NCBI RefSeq assembly: GCF_025264625.1
Contig: NZ_CP093313.1
Location: 6,386,001-6,450,000, forward strand
Reading direction: 5' to 3'
DNA length: 64,000 nt
Origin: Occallatibacter riparius
GTDB lineage: Bacteria; Acidobacteriota; Terriglobia; Terriglobales; Acidobacteriaceae
The position numbers and the translations under genes are program-made. Positions 1-8,745 of the stretch are shown here, in pieces. How positions within the stretch are numbered: position 1 is the stretch's first letter; each line of letters begins with the position of its first letter. The notes under the pieces are model-generated. The model had not been told where the DNA came from and did no database searches. It saw nothing but the letters and a program-made list of their open reading frames with translations.

Positions 1-196
1 TCATCAGCGGCCACAGGTTGAAACCGCGCGGGGTTTCAATCGGCTTCTCGCCCATGACGCTGAGAAAGGCGTCGGTGACGTGGCAGATCATTTGCGACGC
101 ATTCATCTTGCCCCATTGACGCGGAGTGTCTGGGCGGATTGCAGCCAGACGAGCGAGGATCTCCTGTTTGCCTGCCGCATCGCTGAGATATTTCAT
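1..196 (-). CDS. DUF1569/DinB-like protein (C-terminus beyond the window)
   Basis: Partial gene running off the left edge; 65 codons are visible. The ATG at 196 is preceded by GAGGGG three bases upstream, a clear ribosome binding site. The visible protein contains a Gly-Lys-Met-Asn-x-x-Gln-Met-x-x-His pattern (around residues 31-43), which is typical of the DUF1569 branch of the DinB-like four-helix fold. The His would be one of the metal ligands in that fold. Function is unknown in this family; thiol- or damage-related roles are only inferred. The family call rests on this single motif and on length, because the rest is outside the window. Confidence 0.55.
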   Translation of the reverse strand, partial: MKYLSDAAGKQEILARLAAIRPDTPRQWGKMNASQMICHVTDAFLSVMGEKPIETPRGFNLWPLM

Positions 197-239
197 CTAC
201 CCCTCACAAATCAATTTCGCTGGACGCTTCCCTGCTGCC

Positions 240-1292
240 CTACTTCAGGCCGAAGAACAATTCCGTTTGTGACTGATCCTCAGGTTCAGTCTTTCCTGGC
301 TCTGCGGGACCCAGCCATCCACGGGTATTGAGCAATTGCCGCTGGTCGAGCGCCCACACCTTGCCGGTGAGCTCATCAGGGGCTTTGCCTTCGCGCGCAC
401 ACTTGTCGAACTCGCCCTGCACGGCCTGCATCTTGGCGTCGAGGTCATCAAGGAAGTTCAGTACCAGCGCCTCGGGAATCATGGGAAGCTTGGGCGATCC
501 AAATTCCAGCTTGCCATGATGCGAGAGGATCACGTGCAGCACCAGCGTCTTGAGGCGCGGCGGGAAATCGGGAATCGCATCCATGGTCTTCTCCGCAAGC
601 GATGCGCCCATCTGGATGTGGCCGAGGAGGATGCCTTCGGTGGTGTACTCGAAGCCAACGTCCCAGGAGAGTTCCTGGATCTTTCCGATGTCGTGCAGCA
701 TGACGCCGGTGAGCAGCAGGTCACGGTGCAGAATCGGATAGTGCGGCGCGACGCGGTCAGCCAGCGTGAGCAGACTGATGACATGCTCGAGCAGGCCGCC
801 GAGATATGCGTGATGCAGTTGCTTGGCGGCGGGCGCTTCGCGGAAGGCGGAGGCGATTTGCAGATTGTTGAAGATGTTGCCGACGAGCAGCTTGAGATGC
901 GGATCGGTGAAGGAGTCGATGAAGCCGAGAAGCTTCTGCCAGAGCTCCTGCACGTCGTAAGTGGTGGCCGGCATCAGGTCGGCCTTTTCTACTTCTTCTG
1001 TGGAAAGCGCCTTGCGCAGCTGCTCCACCTTCATCTGCAGGCGGTCGTTGAAGCGCGACACGCAGCCGCGAACCTTGACGACATCGCCACGCTCGAAGTC
1101 CTTTGCGATGCGCGAGTCGTTTACGTCCCACACGCGGCCTTCAAGTTGGCCGGTCTTATCGCAGAACACGATGTTGAGGTAAGGCTTGTTGGTCTGGGTA
1201 GTTCTGAGCTGGCGATGCAGAACAAGAAAGTAGGTATCGAAGACCCGTGTCTCTTCAAACGAATTGAGCTGCGAGATAAAGATTTCCTTCAT
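240..1292 (-). CDS. YhaM-like 3'-5' exoribonuclease (OB fold + HD domain)
   Basis: 350 aa. Residues about 15-95 look like an OB-fold nucleic-acid-binding domain, and residues about 155-300 are an HD phosphohydrolase domain with conserved His161, His170, the paired His200-Asp201 (LHDIGK) and His225 and His258/259. This arrangement is that of Bacillus YhaM, a 3'-5' exoribonuclease that also attacks single-stranded DNA. Length is slightly above the ~314 aa of YhaM owing to an acidic, Gln/Glu-rich C-terminal tail. No good Shine-Dalgarno is visible before the ATG at 1292. It lies 43 bp downstream of nothing obvious and is separated from the DUF1569 gene by 43 bp on the same strand, so the two may be co-transcribed. 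Confidence 0.85.
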   Translation of the reverse strand: MKEIFISQLNSFEETRVFDTYFLVLHRQLRTTQTNKPYLNIVFCDKTGQLEGRVWDVNDSRIAKDFERGDVVKVRGCVSRFNDRLQMKVEQLRKALSTEEVEKADLMPATTYDVQELWQKLLGFIDSFTDPHLKLLVGNIFNNLQIASAFREAPAAKQLHHAYLGGLLEHVISLLTLADRVAPHYPILHRDLLLTGVMLHDIGKIQELSWDVGFEYTTEGILLGHIQMGASLAEKTMDAIPDFPPRLKTLVLHVILSHHGKLEFGSPKLPMIPEALVLNFLDDLDAKMQAVQGEFDKCAREGKAPDELTGKVWALDQRQLLNTRGWLGPAEPGKTEPEDQSQTELFFGLK

Positions 1293-1322
1293 GCTGCGGG
1301 AAGAATAACAGGGCCGAAGGCC

Positions 1323-1353
1323 AGTTCGCAGTTCACAGTTCGTAGTTCACAGC
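1323..1353. repeat. Heptamer tandem run AGTTCNN (4 units)
   Basis: Four tandem 7-mers of the form AGTTC + two variable bases (GC, AC, GT, AC) followed by AGC, in the 113-bp space between the yhaM-like gene and the GNAT gene. The same 7-mer occurs at 43731-43790. Seen directly in the sequence. Confidence 0.75.
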
Positions 1354-1405
1354 AGGTGCGAGCGAATGAAGGAATTAAGTTAGGCGGGACGATATCCTGA
1401 ATACC

Positions 1406-1888
1406 GTGACAGATACGCGGGAATCGATCGACGACGCAGTGACGATGCGCGAGATGCGGTACGAAGATACGGAGACCATTGCACAGCTCACAACACAACT
1501 GGGCTACCGGCGCAGCGCTGACGAAATTGCCGCCTGGATCGCGCGCCTCGATCGCGGAAACCCTGAACAGATTGCGTTCGTGGCGTGCGTGCGGGGAGAA
1601 GTAGTCGCCTGGATCGAAGTATCGATCGAGCGCCGGCTGCAGTCGGAGCCTTTCGGCTTCATCGGCGGACTTGTGGTGAGCGAGCGCGTGCGCGGCCGCG
1701 GAATCGGCCGGCGCCTGTGCGAACGCGCCGAAGAGTGGACCCGCGAGCAGGGCCTGGAAATCCTCCGCGTCACCTCCCGCAGCACCCGAGAAGGTGCGCA
1801 TCGTTTTTATATTCGCGACGGATATCATGAGGTGAAGACGTCACTCGTGTTCGAAAAGCGCGTCGGTCCGAAAACAGAACGGCCCTGA
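1406..1888 (+). CDS. GNAT family N-acetyltransferase
   Basis: 160 aa from a GTG at 1406; an ATG at 1445 (giving 147 aa) begins exactly where the GNAT fold begins and is an equally possible start. The fold's motif A is visible as V-x-x-x-x-R-G-x-G-I-G-R-x-L (residues about 90-105), the acetyl-CoA pyrophosphate-binding loop, followed by the motif B region ending in a Phe-Tyr-x-x-x-G-Tyr pattern. Substrate cannot be told from sequence. It is divergent from the yhaM-like gene and convergent with the SurA-like gene. Confidence 0.85.
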   Translation: MTDTRESIDDAVTMREMRYEDTETIAQLTTQLGYRRSADEIAAWIARLDRGNPEQIAFVACVRGEVVAWIEVSIERRLQSEPFGFIGGLVVSERVRGRGIGRRLCERAEEWTREQGLEILRVTSRSTREGAHRFYIRDGYHEVKTSLVFEKRVGPKTERP

Positions 1889-1926
1889 ACTTCGCGCTCA
1901 GGGCCATTCGCTGTTGATCGTCGACT

Positions 1927-3735
1927 TTACTGCTGCGGCTGGGTAGGTGCGGTTGATGGCGCCGGAGCGGGAGGCTGCGCAGGCTGACCTGGTGCAGGCG
2001 CGCCTTGTACCGGCCCAATCGGAGTCGGCTGGACCGGTGCGGTCTGCTGTTGCGGCTGGTCGCTCTTCTTCTTGTCCTGCAGGCGAGTCTTCTCGCTCGT
2101 AGTTGTTGCTTGCTTCTTCTTTTTCTTGGTGGTGTCGCCCTTCAGACCGAGCGCGGCCGACTGCGTCTGGCGGTCAGCGACCTCAGCAGCGTCCGGCGCC
2201 GCTGCCGGATTCTGCGCAGGATAGCTGGCCTTCTCCGGGTGGGCTGCCTGCTGCTTCTTGTCCTTGGGGACGCGGGCGCGATCGCTGTAGCGCGTCTTCT
2301 TCTGCTCGGGAGCCTCGGGTTCTACGGGCGCATCAGCCTGTGCCACCTGAGCGCCCTGGCCGACACTCTGCCCGGTCGCGCCTGCGTCCTCGGTCTGAGT
2401 CGGAGCGGCGCTGGGAAGCGTCTTGGTGGGCGCCTGGCCGTAGCGGATCTTTTCCTTCTTGCCGGGCTTCTGGGTGGCCGGCTGGGCGGAGGCCGTATGC
2501 GTCGCTGCAGAAGCCGTCTGCGTGCCGGCGGCAGCGCCAGAGGCAGCAGGAGCTTCAGCCCCGGCAGCAGCGGCATCAGTGCCGGGCATCGAGGTCTTCG
2601 AGCGGAAGTGCGTGTTCTCGCGGAAACGGGTGCGCTCAACCTTCTTCTTCTTCTTCGGCTGAGGCGGCGTGTACTGCGAGTAGGCGATGGGGTTCACGCG
2701 CTTGTTGCTGCTTGCGCCTGAGTCAGTGAAACCGGGCGCGATGTCGATATAGGCGTCCTCGCGCATCTTGGTCAGATACTCGCGAATCGCCGGTTCCATC
2801 TTCGAGCCGTAGTAGTCCTGCTCGACCTGCTGCTCCACATCCTTATATTCCTGAACGCCGCCGGAGTTATGCTGCACCACCTTGAAGATCACAAAACCCT
2901 GCTTCGTGCGGATGGGGTCGGTGATTGTTCCGGTGGGCTGGCTGAAGGTAGCGTCTTCAAAGATCTTGTTGAGCTGGCCGCGCTTGTAGGTACCAAGATC
3001 GCCGCCCTGCCCGGCCGTCTGGCCTTCGCTGACCGATTTCGCCACCTGCGTGAAGTCGGCCCCACCGCGGAGCTTCGCGACCGCATCGTCGGCCTTGGTC
3101 TTTGCCGCGGCAACCTGGGCATCTGTGGCATCGGCAGGAGTGCCCACCAATATCTCGCTCAGCTTGACGCTTTCGGGCTGAACGTACTCCTGCTTGTGCT
3201 GCTCGTAATAGCGCTGCACCTCGCCGGGCGTAAAGGAGATGTGCCGGCCCACCTCGTCGCGCATCACCTGCTGGGTGATGATCTGGTTGCGGATGTTGGC
3301 CTTGAAATCCTCGTAGCTGACGCCCTGCTCCTGCGCCGCCTTCTCCAGATCTTCGAGGCTGGAGAGGTTGTACTGCTTGCGGATCTCGTTGAGGCGGTTG
3401 ATCAGCTCGGTTTCGCCGGTGATGCCCAGTTCCTTGCCCTTGGAGATCCAGAGCTGCTGATCGATAAGGTTGCGGAGCAGGTCGCGATGCGCTTCAGAGA
3501 TCTGCTGCATGCTGGCGCCGGCCTTGCGGGCCTCGTCATCCAGCTCCTTCTGGGAGCGATCGTAGTCGGACCGGGTGATGATCTGGTCGTTGACGCGGGC
3601 GATGATGTCTTCAACCGTGACGCCGCCGTAAGGGCTAGCCGGCTCAGCGGGACGTGACTGGGCCAGGGCAGGGGTCGCAAGCAGCGCCGCGCTCAGCACA
3701 GTCACCGCGGGGATACGAAGAAAATTCAAGGTCAT
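1927..3735 (-). CDS. SurA-like periplasmic peptidyl-prolyl isomerase with long basic C-terminal tail
   Basis: 602 aa from the ATG at 3735, where a Sec signal peptide starts (hydrophobic segment to Ala-Leu-Ala-Gln, cleavage near residue 26); the open frame extends upstream to 4038 but that part is repeat-derived. Residues about 38-180 match the SurA N-terminal chaperone domain (V-x-x-I-I-A-R-V-N-D-Q-I-I-T near 42-55). Residues about 185-290 are a parvulin-type rotamase with the conserved Gly-Gly-Asp-Leu-Gly and Gly-Phe-x-x-x-K-V stretches. Residues 345-602 are an unusual Ala/Pro/Gln/Lys-rich tail containing four spaced basic clusters ending in Arg-aromatic/Leu (near 361-371, 426-432, 478-483 and 547-552). 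Expected role is folding of outer-membrane proteins. The tail is not part of classical SurA (~430 aa). Confidence 0.85.
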   Translation of the reverse strand: MTLNFLRIPAVTVLSAALLATPALAQSRPAEPASPYGGVTVEDIIARVNDQIITRSDYDRSQKELDDEARKAGASMQQISEAHRDLLRNLIDQQLWISKGKELGITGETELINRLNEIRKQYNLSSLEDLEKAAQEQGVSYEDFKANIRNQIITQQVMRDEVGRHISFTPGEVQRYYEQHKQEYVQPESVKLSEILVGTPADATDAQVAAAKTKADDAVAKLRGGADFTQVAKSVSEGQTAGQGGDLGTYKRGQLNKIFEDATFSQPTGTITDPIRTKQGFVIFKVVQHNSGGVQEYKDVEQQVEQDYYGSKMEPAIREYLTKMREDAYIDIAPGFTDSGASSNKRVNPIAYSQYTPPQPKKKKKVERTRFRENTHFRSKTSMPGTDAAAAGAEAPAASGAAAGTQTASAATHTASAQPATQKPGKKEKIRYGQAPTKTLPSAAPTQTEDAGATGQSVGQGAQVAQADAPVEPEAPEQKKTRYSDRARVPKDKKQQAAHPEKASYPAQNPAAAPDAAEVADRQTQSAALGLKGDTTKKKKKQATTTSEKTRLQDKKKSDQPQQQTAPVQPTPIGPVQGAPAPGQPAQPPAPAPSTAPTQPQQ

Positions 3736-4130
3736 AGGTCGGCACACGGCAGGGGGCCAGCGATCTCCACCTGAGGTATAGACGTCATTGTAAATGTTGG
3801 GAGAGCGGAGGAGACAGGGGCTGCTCGGCCCGAGTAACTGGTTCACAAGTGGCAGAGTGACAAAGTGGCAGAGTGACAGAGTTTCGGACAACGATTCGTT
3901 GCTATACGAGCGAGGGTTAGCAGAACGCGGCCTTGGCCATTCGCTTGACAGGCTACTCGCACTTGGCGCTTTGCCACTCCGCCGCTTCGCCACTCCCGAC
4001 GCCTTTTCTCGCTCCCTTCGGCTGCTACCGCGCGTCAAATATGGAGTGCGCTATACTTTAGTGCAAAGGCTGCTGTGCTGGACGTGTACTTTGCCACTGG
4101 CCGCACCTGCCGCCGGAGGTTCTGCCGCTT
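3736..4130. other. 395-bp intergenic region between surA-like and ctpA-like genes
   Basis: No gene is supported here. It holds two octamer repeat runs in opposite orientation (3848-3882 and about 3968-3996), a TTGACA hexamer at 3943 without a convincing -10, and a TATACT hexamer at 4052-4057 that could be the -10 of the plus-strand protease gene (its -35 is poor). Promoters for both divergent genes must lie here, but only the TATACT is worth naming. Confidence 0.5.
3848..3882. repeat. Octamer tandem run AGTGRCAR (4 units)
   Basis: Four consecutive 8-mers, AGTGGCAG, AGTGACAA, AGTGGCAG, AGTGACAG, then AGT. About 90 bp further, 3968-3996 carries the same octamer in inverted orientation (AGTGGCGA, AGCGGCGG, AGTGGCAA on the minus strand), so the spacer could be bracketed by a long imperfect stem. 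Confidence 0.75.
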
Positions 4131-5786
4131 ATGACTCCCCGCGCCCGCCGCGCCTTATTCATCACCATTCTCTTTTTTGTCGCCTGCGCCCTGGTCGGCT
4201 CATTGCTCCAGCGCAAGGTTGGGGCTCAATCGTCTGAGGACGAGAGCCAGATCCGCGACAATCTAAAGCAGTTCACCAACGTTTACGCCCTGGTGGAGCA
4301 GAACTACGCCGAGCCCATCAACGGCGACAAGATCGACGCCGTTATCTACGACGGCGCCATCCCGGGCATGCTGCGGACGCTGGACCCGCACTCTAACTTC
4401 TACGATCCAAAGGCTTACGCCAAGATGCGCGAAGATCAGCGCGGCCACTACTACGGCGTGGGCATGGTGATCCAGCAGCAGAAAGAGAAGATTTACGTCA
4501 TCACCCCCTACGAGGGCACGCCGTCGTTCCGTGCCGGCATCCGTCCGGGCGACGTAATCACGGCCGTCGACGGCAAGCAGGTGGTGACCGAGGGCAACAA
4601 TCCTGACGCCCTGGCCTCGTCGGACGCAGTGGCCAAGGCTCTCAAGGGACCCAAGGGCACCCATGTTCAGGTGACCATGAGCCGCGAGGGACAGACCAAG
4701 CCGCTCACCTTCGACCTGGTCCGCGACGAGATTCCGCACCCCTCCGTGGACCTTAAGTATGAGATCCGTCCTGGCGTCGGGTACATCCACCTGACCCAGT
4801 TCCAGGAGACGACCGCCCAGGAAGTGATTGACGCCATCAACAGCTTCGGCGCTATCAAGGGCCTGGTGTTCGACCTCCGCGGCAACCCCGGCGGCCTGCT
4901 GAGCCAGGCAGTTGAGGTCTGCGACCATCTTCTTTCCAAGGGCCAGACGATCGTTTCCCAGCGCGGGCGCGCCTATCCCGACCAGAACTACACGGCGACT
5001 CACGGCAATGACGGCAAGGCCTTCCCGATCGTGGTGCTGGTGAACCGCAACACGGCTTCAGCGGCGGAGATCGTTTCCGGCGCGCTGCAGGATCACGACC
5101 GCGCCCTGATCGTCGGCGAGACGACGTTCGGCAAGGGCCTGGTGCAGACGGTCTATAACCTGAGCGAAAACACCGGCCTGGCGCTGACAACGTATCACTA
5201 TTACACGCCGTCCGGACGCCTGATCCAGCGCAACTACTCCGGCGTTTCGCTCTACGATTACTACTACAACCATGCCGGTGCCGAGCCCGCGGACAAGACA
5301 AACCGCGAAGTGAAGATGACCGACTCCGGCCGCACGGTCTATGGCGGCGGCGGCATCACGCCGGACGAAAAGATCGACTCGCCCAAGGCGAACAAGTTCC
5401 AAGACGAGGTTGGCTACCGGTACACGTTCTTCCACTTCGCGCCGCACTACCTGGCTAACCACACCGTCGACAAGAACTTCCAGGTGGACGATTCGGTGAT
5501 GAACGATTTCAAGCAGTTCCTCACCAGCCTGAATATTCCGTTCACTGAGAAGGACATTGCCGACAATGCTGACTGGCTCAAGATCAACATCAAGGAAGCC
5601 CTGTTAGGCAGCCAGTTCGGACAGTTGCAGGGTCTGCGGGTCCACGCCGACTGGGATCCCGAAATCCAGAAGGCGCTGAGCTTCCTACCCGAGGCGCAGG
5701 CACTGGAAGACAACGCGCACAAGGTTCTGGCCGAGAAGGCGCAGGCCCACGAAACTCCGCAGGGAGCGGCAGCGGCCCGGCCGTAA
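4131..5786 (+). CDS. S41 family C-terminal processing peptidase (PDZ)
   Basis: 551 aa. A membrane anchor or signal segment lies at residues 8-26, a PDZ domain at about 108-195, and the S41 protease core at about 200-370. The catalytic Ser310 sits in N-R-N-T-A-S-A-A-E and the catalytic Lys335 in T-F-G-K-G-L-V-Q-T, the Ser/Lys dyad of CtpA/Prc. The Asp-Leu-Arg-Gly-Asn-Pro-Gly-Gly segment (248-255) is the usual oxyanion-region motif. About 180 residues follow the protease core, longer than minimal CtpA. Expected to process or degrade periplasmic proteins with exposed C-termini. It is transcribed away from the SurA-like gene, so the pair may both serve envelope quality control (inference from context). 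A strong terminator follows. Confidence 0.92.
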   Translation: MTPRARRALFITILFFVACALVGSLLQRKVGAQSSEDESQIRDNLKQFTNVYALVEQNYAEPINGDKIDAVIYDGAIPGMLRTLDPHSNFYDPKAYAKMREDQRGHYYGVGMVIQQQKEKIYVITPYEGTPSFRAGIRPGDVITAVDGKQVVTEGNNPDALASSDAVAKALKGPKGTHVQVTMSREGQTKPLTFDLVRDEIPHPSVDLKYEIRPGVGYIHLTQFQETTAQEVIDAINSFGAIKGLVFDLRGNPGGLLSQAVEVCDHLLSKGQTIVSQRGRAYPDQNYTATHGNDGKAFPIVVLVNRNTASAAEIVSGALQDHDRALIVGETTFGKGLVQTVYNLSENTGLALTTYHYYTPSGRLIQRNYSGVSLYDYYYNHAGAEPADKTNREVKMTDSGRTVYGGGGITPDEKIDSPKANKFQDEVGYRYTFFHFAPHYLANHTVDKNFQVDDSVMNDFKQFLTSLNIPFTEKDIADNADWLKINIKEALLGSQFGQLQGLRVHADWDPEIQKALSFLPEAQALEDNAHKVLAEKAQAHETPQGAAAARP

Positions 5787-5804
5787 GCCAAGTCAACCAA
5801 AAGC

Positions 5805-5835
5805 AAAGCGGACAGGTCCCAGACCTGTCCGCTTT
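5805..5835 (+). terminator. Rho-independent terminator after S41 protease
   Basis: A 14-bp perfect stem (5805-5818 pairing with 5822-5835) with a three-base loop, followed by TGCTTTT. It starts 18 bp after the stop codon of the protease. Confidence 0.85.
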
Positions 5836-5936
5836 TGCTTTTGGGCCGACGCGAGCCGAATTCTTGGCCCGTAACGGCCATCACAGCGCGGAATAGCGGA
5901 TGCGTCCAAGCTGGTTGCTGATTCGCGAGGTGCACC

Positions 5937-6515
5937 ATGCAAGCCATCGCCTCTGAGCACGAAGTTCTTATCGATAATCTCCGGACAGCCTTCGACAACG
6001 AATCCAATGCCTACGTCCGCTACATCGAATTCGCCGGGAAAGCCGACGGCGAAGGATGGCACGGCGTGGCGAGCCTGTTTCGAGCTGCCGCCCGCGCCGA
6101 GGAGATCCACGCAGCCAATCACGGACGCATCCTGCACCAAATCGGCTCCGAATTGCACTTCAAGCCGATCAACATCGAAGTGGGCACCACGCTGGAGAAC
6201 GTCCGCACTGCGCTCGCTGACGAGATCTCCGAAGTAGACACCATTTATCCCACATGGCTGGAACTCGCGCGCACCGCCCGCGACGTCGCGGTGGTGCGCA
6301 CCTTTAGCTGGGCTCTTGCTGCGGAGAAGACCCACGCGCGGCTTTTCAACGAAGCGCTTGCGCTGCTGGAAATAGAAGACGAGGACTCGTGGATCACGAT
6401 GCCGCGTGATTTCCATGTCTGCCCCGTGTGCGGCTACACGTCGGAAAACGATGCGCCTGAGGAGATCTGCCCGACCTGCTTCTGCCTGCGAAGTCGGTTT
6501 GAATCGGTCAACTGA
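5937..6515 (+). CDS. Rubrerythrin family protein
   Basis: 192 aa. The ferritin-like diiron domain shows Glu22, E55-E56-x-H58, Glu96 and E130-x-x-H133, the carboxylate/His ligands of rubrerythrins. The C-terminus carries a rubredoxin-like iron centre with Cys162/Cys165 (CPVCGY) and Cys178/Cys181 (CPTC). Rubrerythrins reduce hydrogen peroxide in the cytoplasm. The ATG is preceded by GAGGTG at six bases. It is a monocistronic unit between a terminator and a convergent gene whose stop is only six bases away. Confidence 0.9.
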   Translation: MQAIASEHEVLIDNLRTAFDNESNAYVRYIEFAGKADGEGWHGVASLFRAAARAEEIHAANHGRILHQIGSELHFKPINIEVGTTLENVRTALADEISEVDTIYPTWLELARTARDVAVVRTFSWALAAEKTHARLFNEALALLEIEDEDSWITMPRDFHVCPVCGYTSENDAPEEICPTCFCLRSRFESVN

Positions 6516-6521
6516 GGCGGA

Positions 6522-7070
6522 CTATCGCTGGCTCGCCTCGCCCGCGGCTACCTGTCTGTTGAACTCGGCCGACTTCCTGCGCGGCACACTGAGAGATTGC
6601 CAGCCGGGTCCGGCGAAGTGTTTGGCAAGCAGCACGATCTGGCCGATGTGATGCGGGTAGTGCGCAACCTGCCGATTGATGGCTTGCATCACCGAGTGGG
6701 CCTCACCGCGGATGTGCACCGTGCGATCGAGGTCATCATCCGTCAGCGGCTCCAGCGCGTTGAACACGTAAGCCCATCCATCCTCCCAATCGCGTAGCAC
6801 CGCCTCCCGCGTCGCCGCAGGCTCCTCGAATTCGCTATCGCGATTGCGCGTGGCCTTCTCGCCGTCGCTGGTGAGGAAGTCGGTCCAGCGCGAGCGCATG
6901 TTGCCCGCCATGTGCTTCACGATAATCGCGATGGAATTGGACTCGCCATCGAGCGCGGCAAACAGATGCTCGTCGGCAACCTGCGCCATCGCGCGGTCGC
7001 CCAGCTTCTTGTAGTAGCGGAAGATCTCGAGTGAATCTTCAAGGTACGAAGTGGTAAATTTCAGCGCCAT
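6522..7070 (-). CDS. DUF1572 / DinB-like family protein
   Basis: 182 aa when started at the ATG at 7070 (Met-Ala-Leu-Lys-Phe...); the frame is open to 7142 but the extra residues look non-coding. The pattern His-Met-Ala-Gly-Asn-Met near residue 53 and His-x-x-His (H-Y-P-H-H-I-G-Q) near residue 142 are typical of DUF1572 proteins in the DinB four-helix superfamily, with His residues at the metal site. No enzymatic role is established. It converges with the rubrerythrin gene. Confidence 0.75.
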   Translation of the reverse strand: MALKFTTSYLEDSLEIFRYYKKLGDRAMAQVADEHLFAALDGESNSIAIIVKHMAGNMRSRWTDFLTSDGEKATRNRDSEFEEPAATREAVLRDWEDGWAYVFNALEPLTDDDLDRTVHIRGEAHSVMQAINRQVAHYPHHIGQIVLLAKHFAGPGWQSLSVPRRKSAEFNRQVAAGEASQR

Positions 7071-7156
7071 GGCGTCATTATGATTTCCTGCAGCCACCGG
7101 GGTCCAGCCCTGACTGAGACATCGGTTGGGCTTGCGACGCAATTTACCATCGCAGC

Positions 7157-8197
7157 ATGATCCCTTGTTGGCGGCGTATTTCCTGTTCTCTGCTGATTCT
7201 CTTCGCGGTGGCCGTGGTCGCCCAGAAAAAGCCCGTCCCCGTAAAGGTTGTCGTGGTCACGATGTTCGAAGTGGGGAACGACACGGGCGATGCTCCCGGC
7301 GAACTCCAATACTGGGTGGAACGCGATCATCTCGATCACGCGTACCCGCTGCCGGCCGGTTATCACGCGGTCCGCATGAACGATCAGGGCGAGATGGCGG
7401 TACTGACCGGCCAGGGCACGGCGCACGCAGCCGCCACCATCATGGCACTGGGACTTGATCCCCAGTTTGATTTTTCGCACGCGTACTGGATCGTTGCCGG
7501 AATTGCCGGCGGAAACCCGGAACAGGTCTCACTGGGATCAGCCGCCTGGGCTCGCTTTGTGGTGGATAGCGACCTGGGATACGACATCGACGCCCGGGAG
7601 ATTCCGAAGGACTGGGCGACCGGCTATCTGCCTCTGCGCAAGACGAGTCCGTTTGAGCCGCCAGCCGAGGCGCTGCCGGGACAGGTGTTTGAGCTCAATG
7701 CGAACCTCGCGGCTTGGGCATTCAAGTTGACGAAAGATGTGCCGCTCGAGGACAGTGACCACCTGAAACAAGTGCGCGCCGAATTTAGCGGGACTGCAGC
7801 ACATCGCGCACCCTTCGTCACCATGGGCGACGAGATAACCGGCTCTCGCTACTGGCATGGCAAGCTGATGGACGCATGGGCTGCGGAGTGGATGCGCTAC
7901 TTCACCGATGGGAGGGGCACGTTTGCCACCACGGCCATGGAGGACACGGGCACGCTGCAGTCGCTTCATTTTCTGGCGAACGCCGGCCGCGTCGATTGGT
8001 CGCGCGTCCTGGTGCTGCGCACCGTGAGCAACTACGATCAGCAGCCGCGCGGCCTTGACGCGGCGCAAAGCCTCGCCCGGCAGCGCATCGGGAACTACAG
8101 CGCCTATCTGCCCTCGCTTGAGGCGGCGTATCGCGTCGGCCACACCGTTGTGAACGAATTGCTGACAAACTGGGCGAAGTATGCGGAGGCCAAATGA
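7157..8197 (+). CDS. Purine nucleoside permease/NUP-family secreted protein
   Basis: 346 aa with an N-terminal signal peptide (hydrophobic 10-21, cleavage near Val-Ala-Gln). The mature protein matches the NUP family named after Candida purine nucleoside permease: a beta-strand V-x-V-V-V-V-T-M-F-E start, a G-Q-G-T-A-H-A-A segment and G-I-A-G-G-N-P. The fold resembles nucleoside phosphorylases, so nucleoside binding or cleavage in the periplasm is plausible; the permease name is historical. The stop codon overlaps the start of the OsmC gene by four bases (ATGA), indicating translational coupling. Confidence 0.75.
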   Translation: MIPCWRRISCSLLILFAVAVVAQKKPVPVKVVVVTMFEVGNDTGDAPGELQYWVERDHLDHAYPLPAGYHAVRMNDQGEMAVLTGQGTAHAAATIMALGLDPQFDFSHAYWIVAGIAGGNPEQVSLGSAAWARFVVDSDLGYDIDAREIPKDWATGYLPLRKTSPFEPPAEALPGQVFELNANLAAWAFKLTKDVPLEDSDHLKQVRAEFSGTAAHRAPFVTMGDEITGSRYWHGKLMDAWAAEWMRYFTDGRGTFATTAMEDTGTLQSLHFLANAGRVDWSRVLVLRTVSNYDQQPRGLDAAQSLARQRIGNYSAYLPSLEAAYRVGHTVVNELLTNWAKYAEAK

Positions 8198-8610
8198 GAA
8201 TTTCGGCACGCGTCGAGAACACGCGCGGCGACCATCGCGCAACTGTCGAGACCAACGAGCAGCAGAAGAGCCTTACGATCCCCGCCAAGCCCGAAGGACT
8301 CGGCTCCGCAGTCAACGGAGGCGAGTTCCTGTTCCTCGCGTTGGCCACCTGCTACTGCAACGACATCTATCGAGAGGCTGCGAAGCGCGGACTCAGCGTC
8401 AGCCGGGTGGGTGTCGAGGTAAACGGCGAGTTCGGCGGCCCCGGCGATCCGGCAAAGAACATCGAGTATCGCGCGAGCGTAGAGTCCGATGCGCCGCGCG
8501 AAGAGGTGCTTGCGTTGATGCGCCACACCGACACCGTCGCCGAGATCCAGAACACACTGCGGCATTCGTCCACAGTCACGCTGGTCGACTGCCAGGTGAC
8601 GAACCCGTGA
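8194..8610 (+). CDS. OsmC family peroxiredoxin-like protein
   Basis: 138 aa. The OsmC/Ohr fold is recognisable from the Gly-Gly-Glu-Phe-Leu-Phe-Leu-Ala-Leu-Ala-Thr-Cys stretch; Cys of T-C-Y-C-N is at the position of the first reactive cysteine. The second classical cysteine may be the Cys near the C-terminus (V-D-C-Q). Such proteins reduce organic hydroperoxides. The start overlaps the stop of the NUP gene by ATGA. Confidence 0.75.
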   Translation: MRISARVENTRGDHRATVETNEQQKSLTIPAKPEGLGSAVNGGEFLFLALATCYCNDIYREAAKRGLSVSRVGVEVNGEFGGPGDPAKNIEYRASVESDAPREEVLALMRHTDTVAEIQNTLRHSSTVTLVDCQVTNP

Positions 8611-8745
8611 CGCGGCTTTCCCGGTCCGCTTGGCAAACGCAGGACCGGCAGTAGAGAATGCTCTCGTCACACATACCATCTGATCCGCCTTCGAATCGCC
8701 TCGCCCTATGCGTGGGTGATGATCCTGAGGCGATCCCAGGGACGA

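Noticed and set aside
336..1400. 354-codon plus-strand frame opposite the YhaM-like gene
   Set aside because: Complete overlap with a well-supported HD-domain gene; the composition is that of a high-GC antisense shadow.
2005..2729. Long plus-strand open frames opposite the SurA-like tail
   Set aside because: They mirror the Ala/Pro/Lys codons of the minus-strand gene, have no ribosome binding site and give Leu/Arg-rich nonsense proteins.
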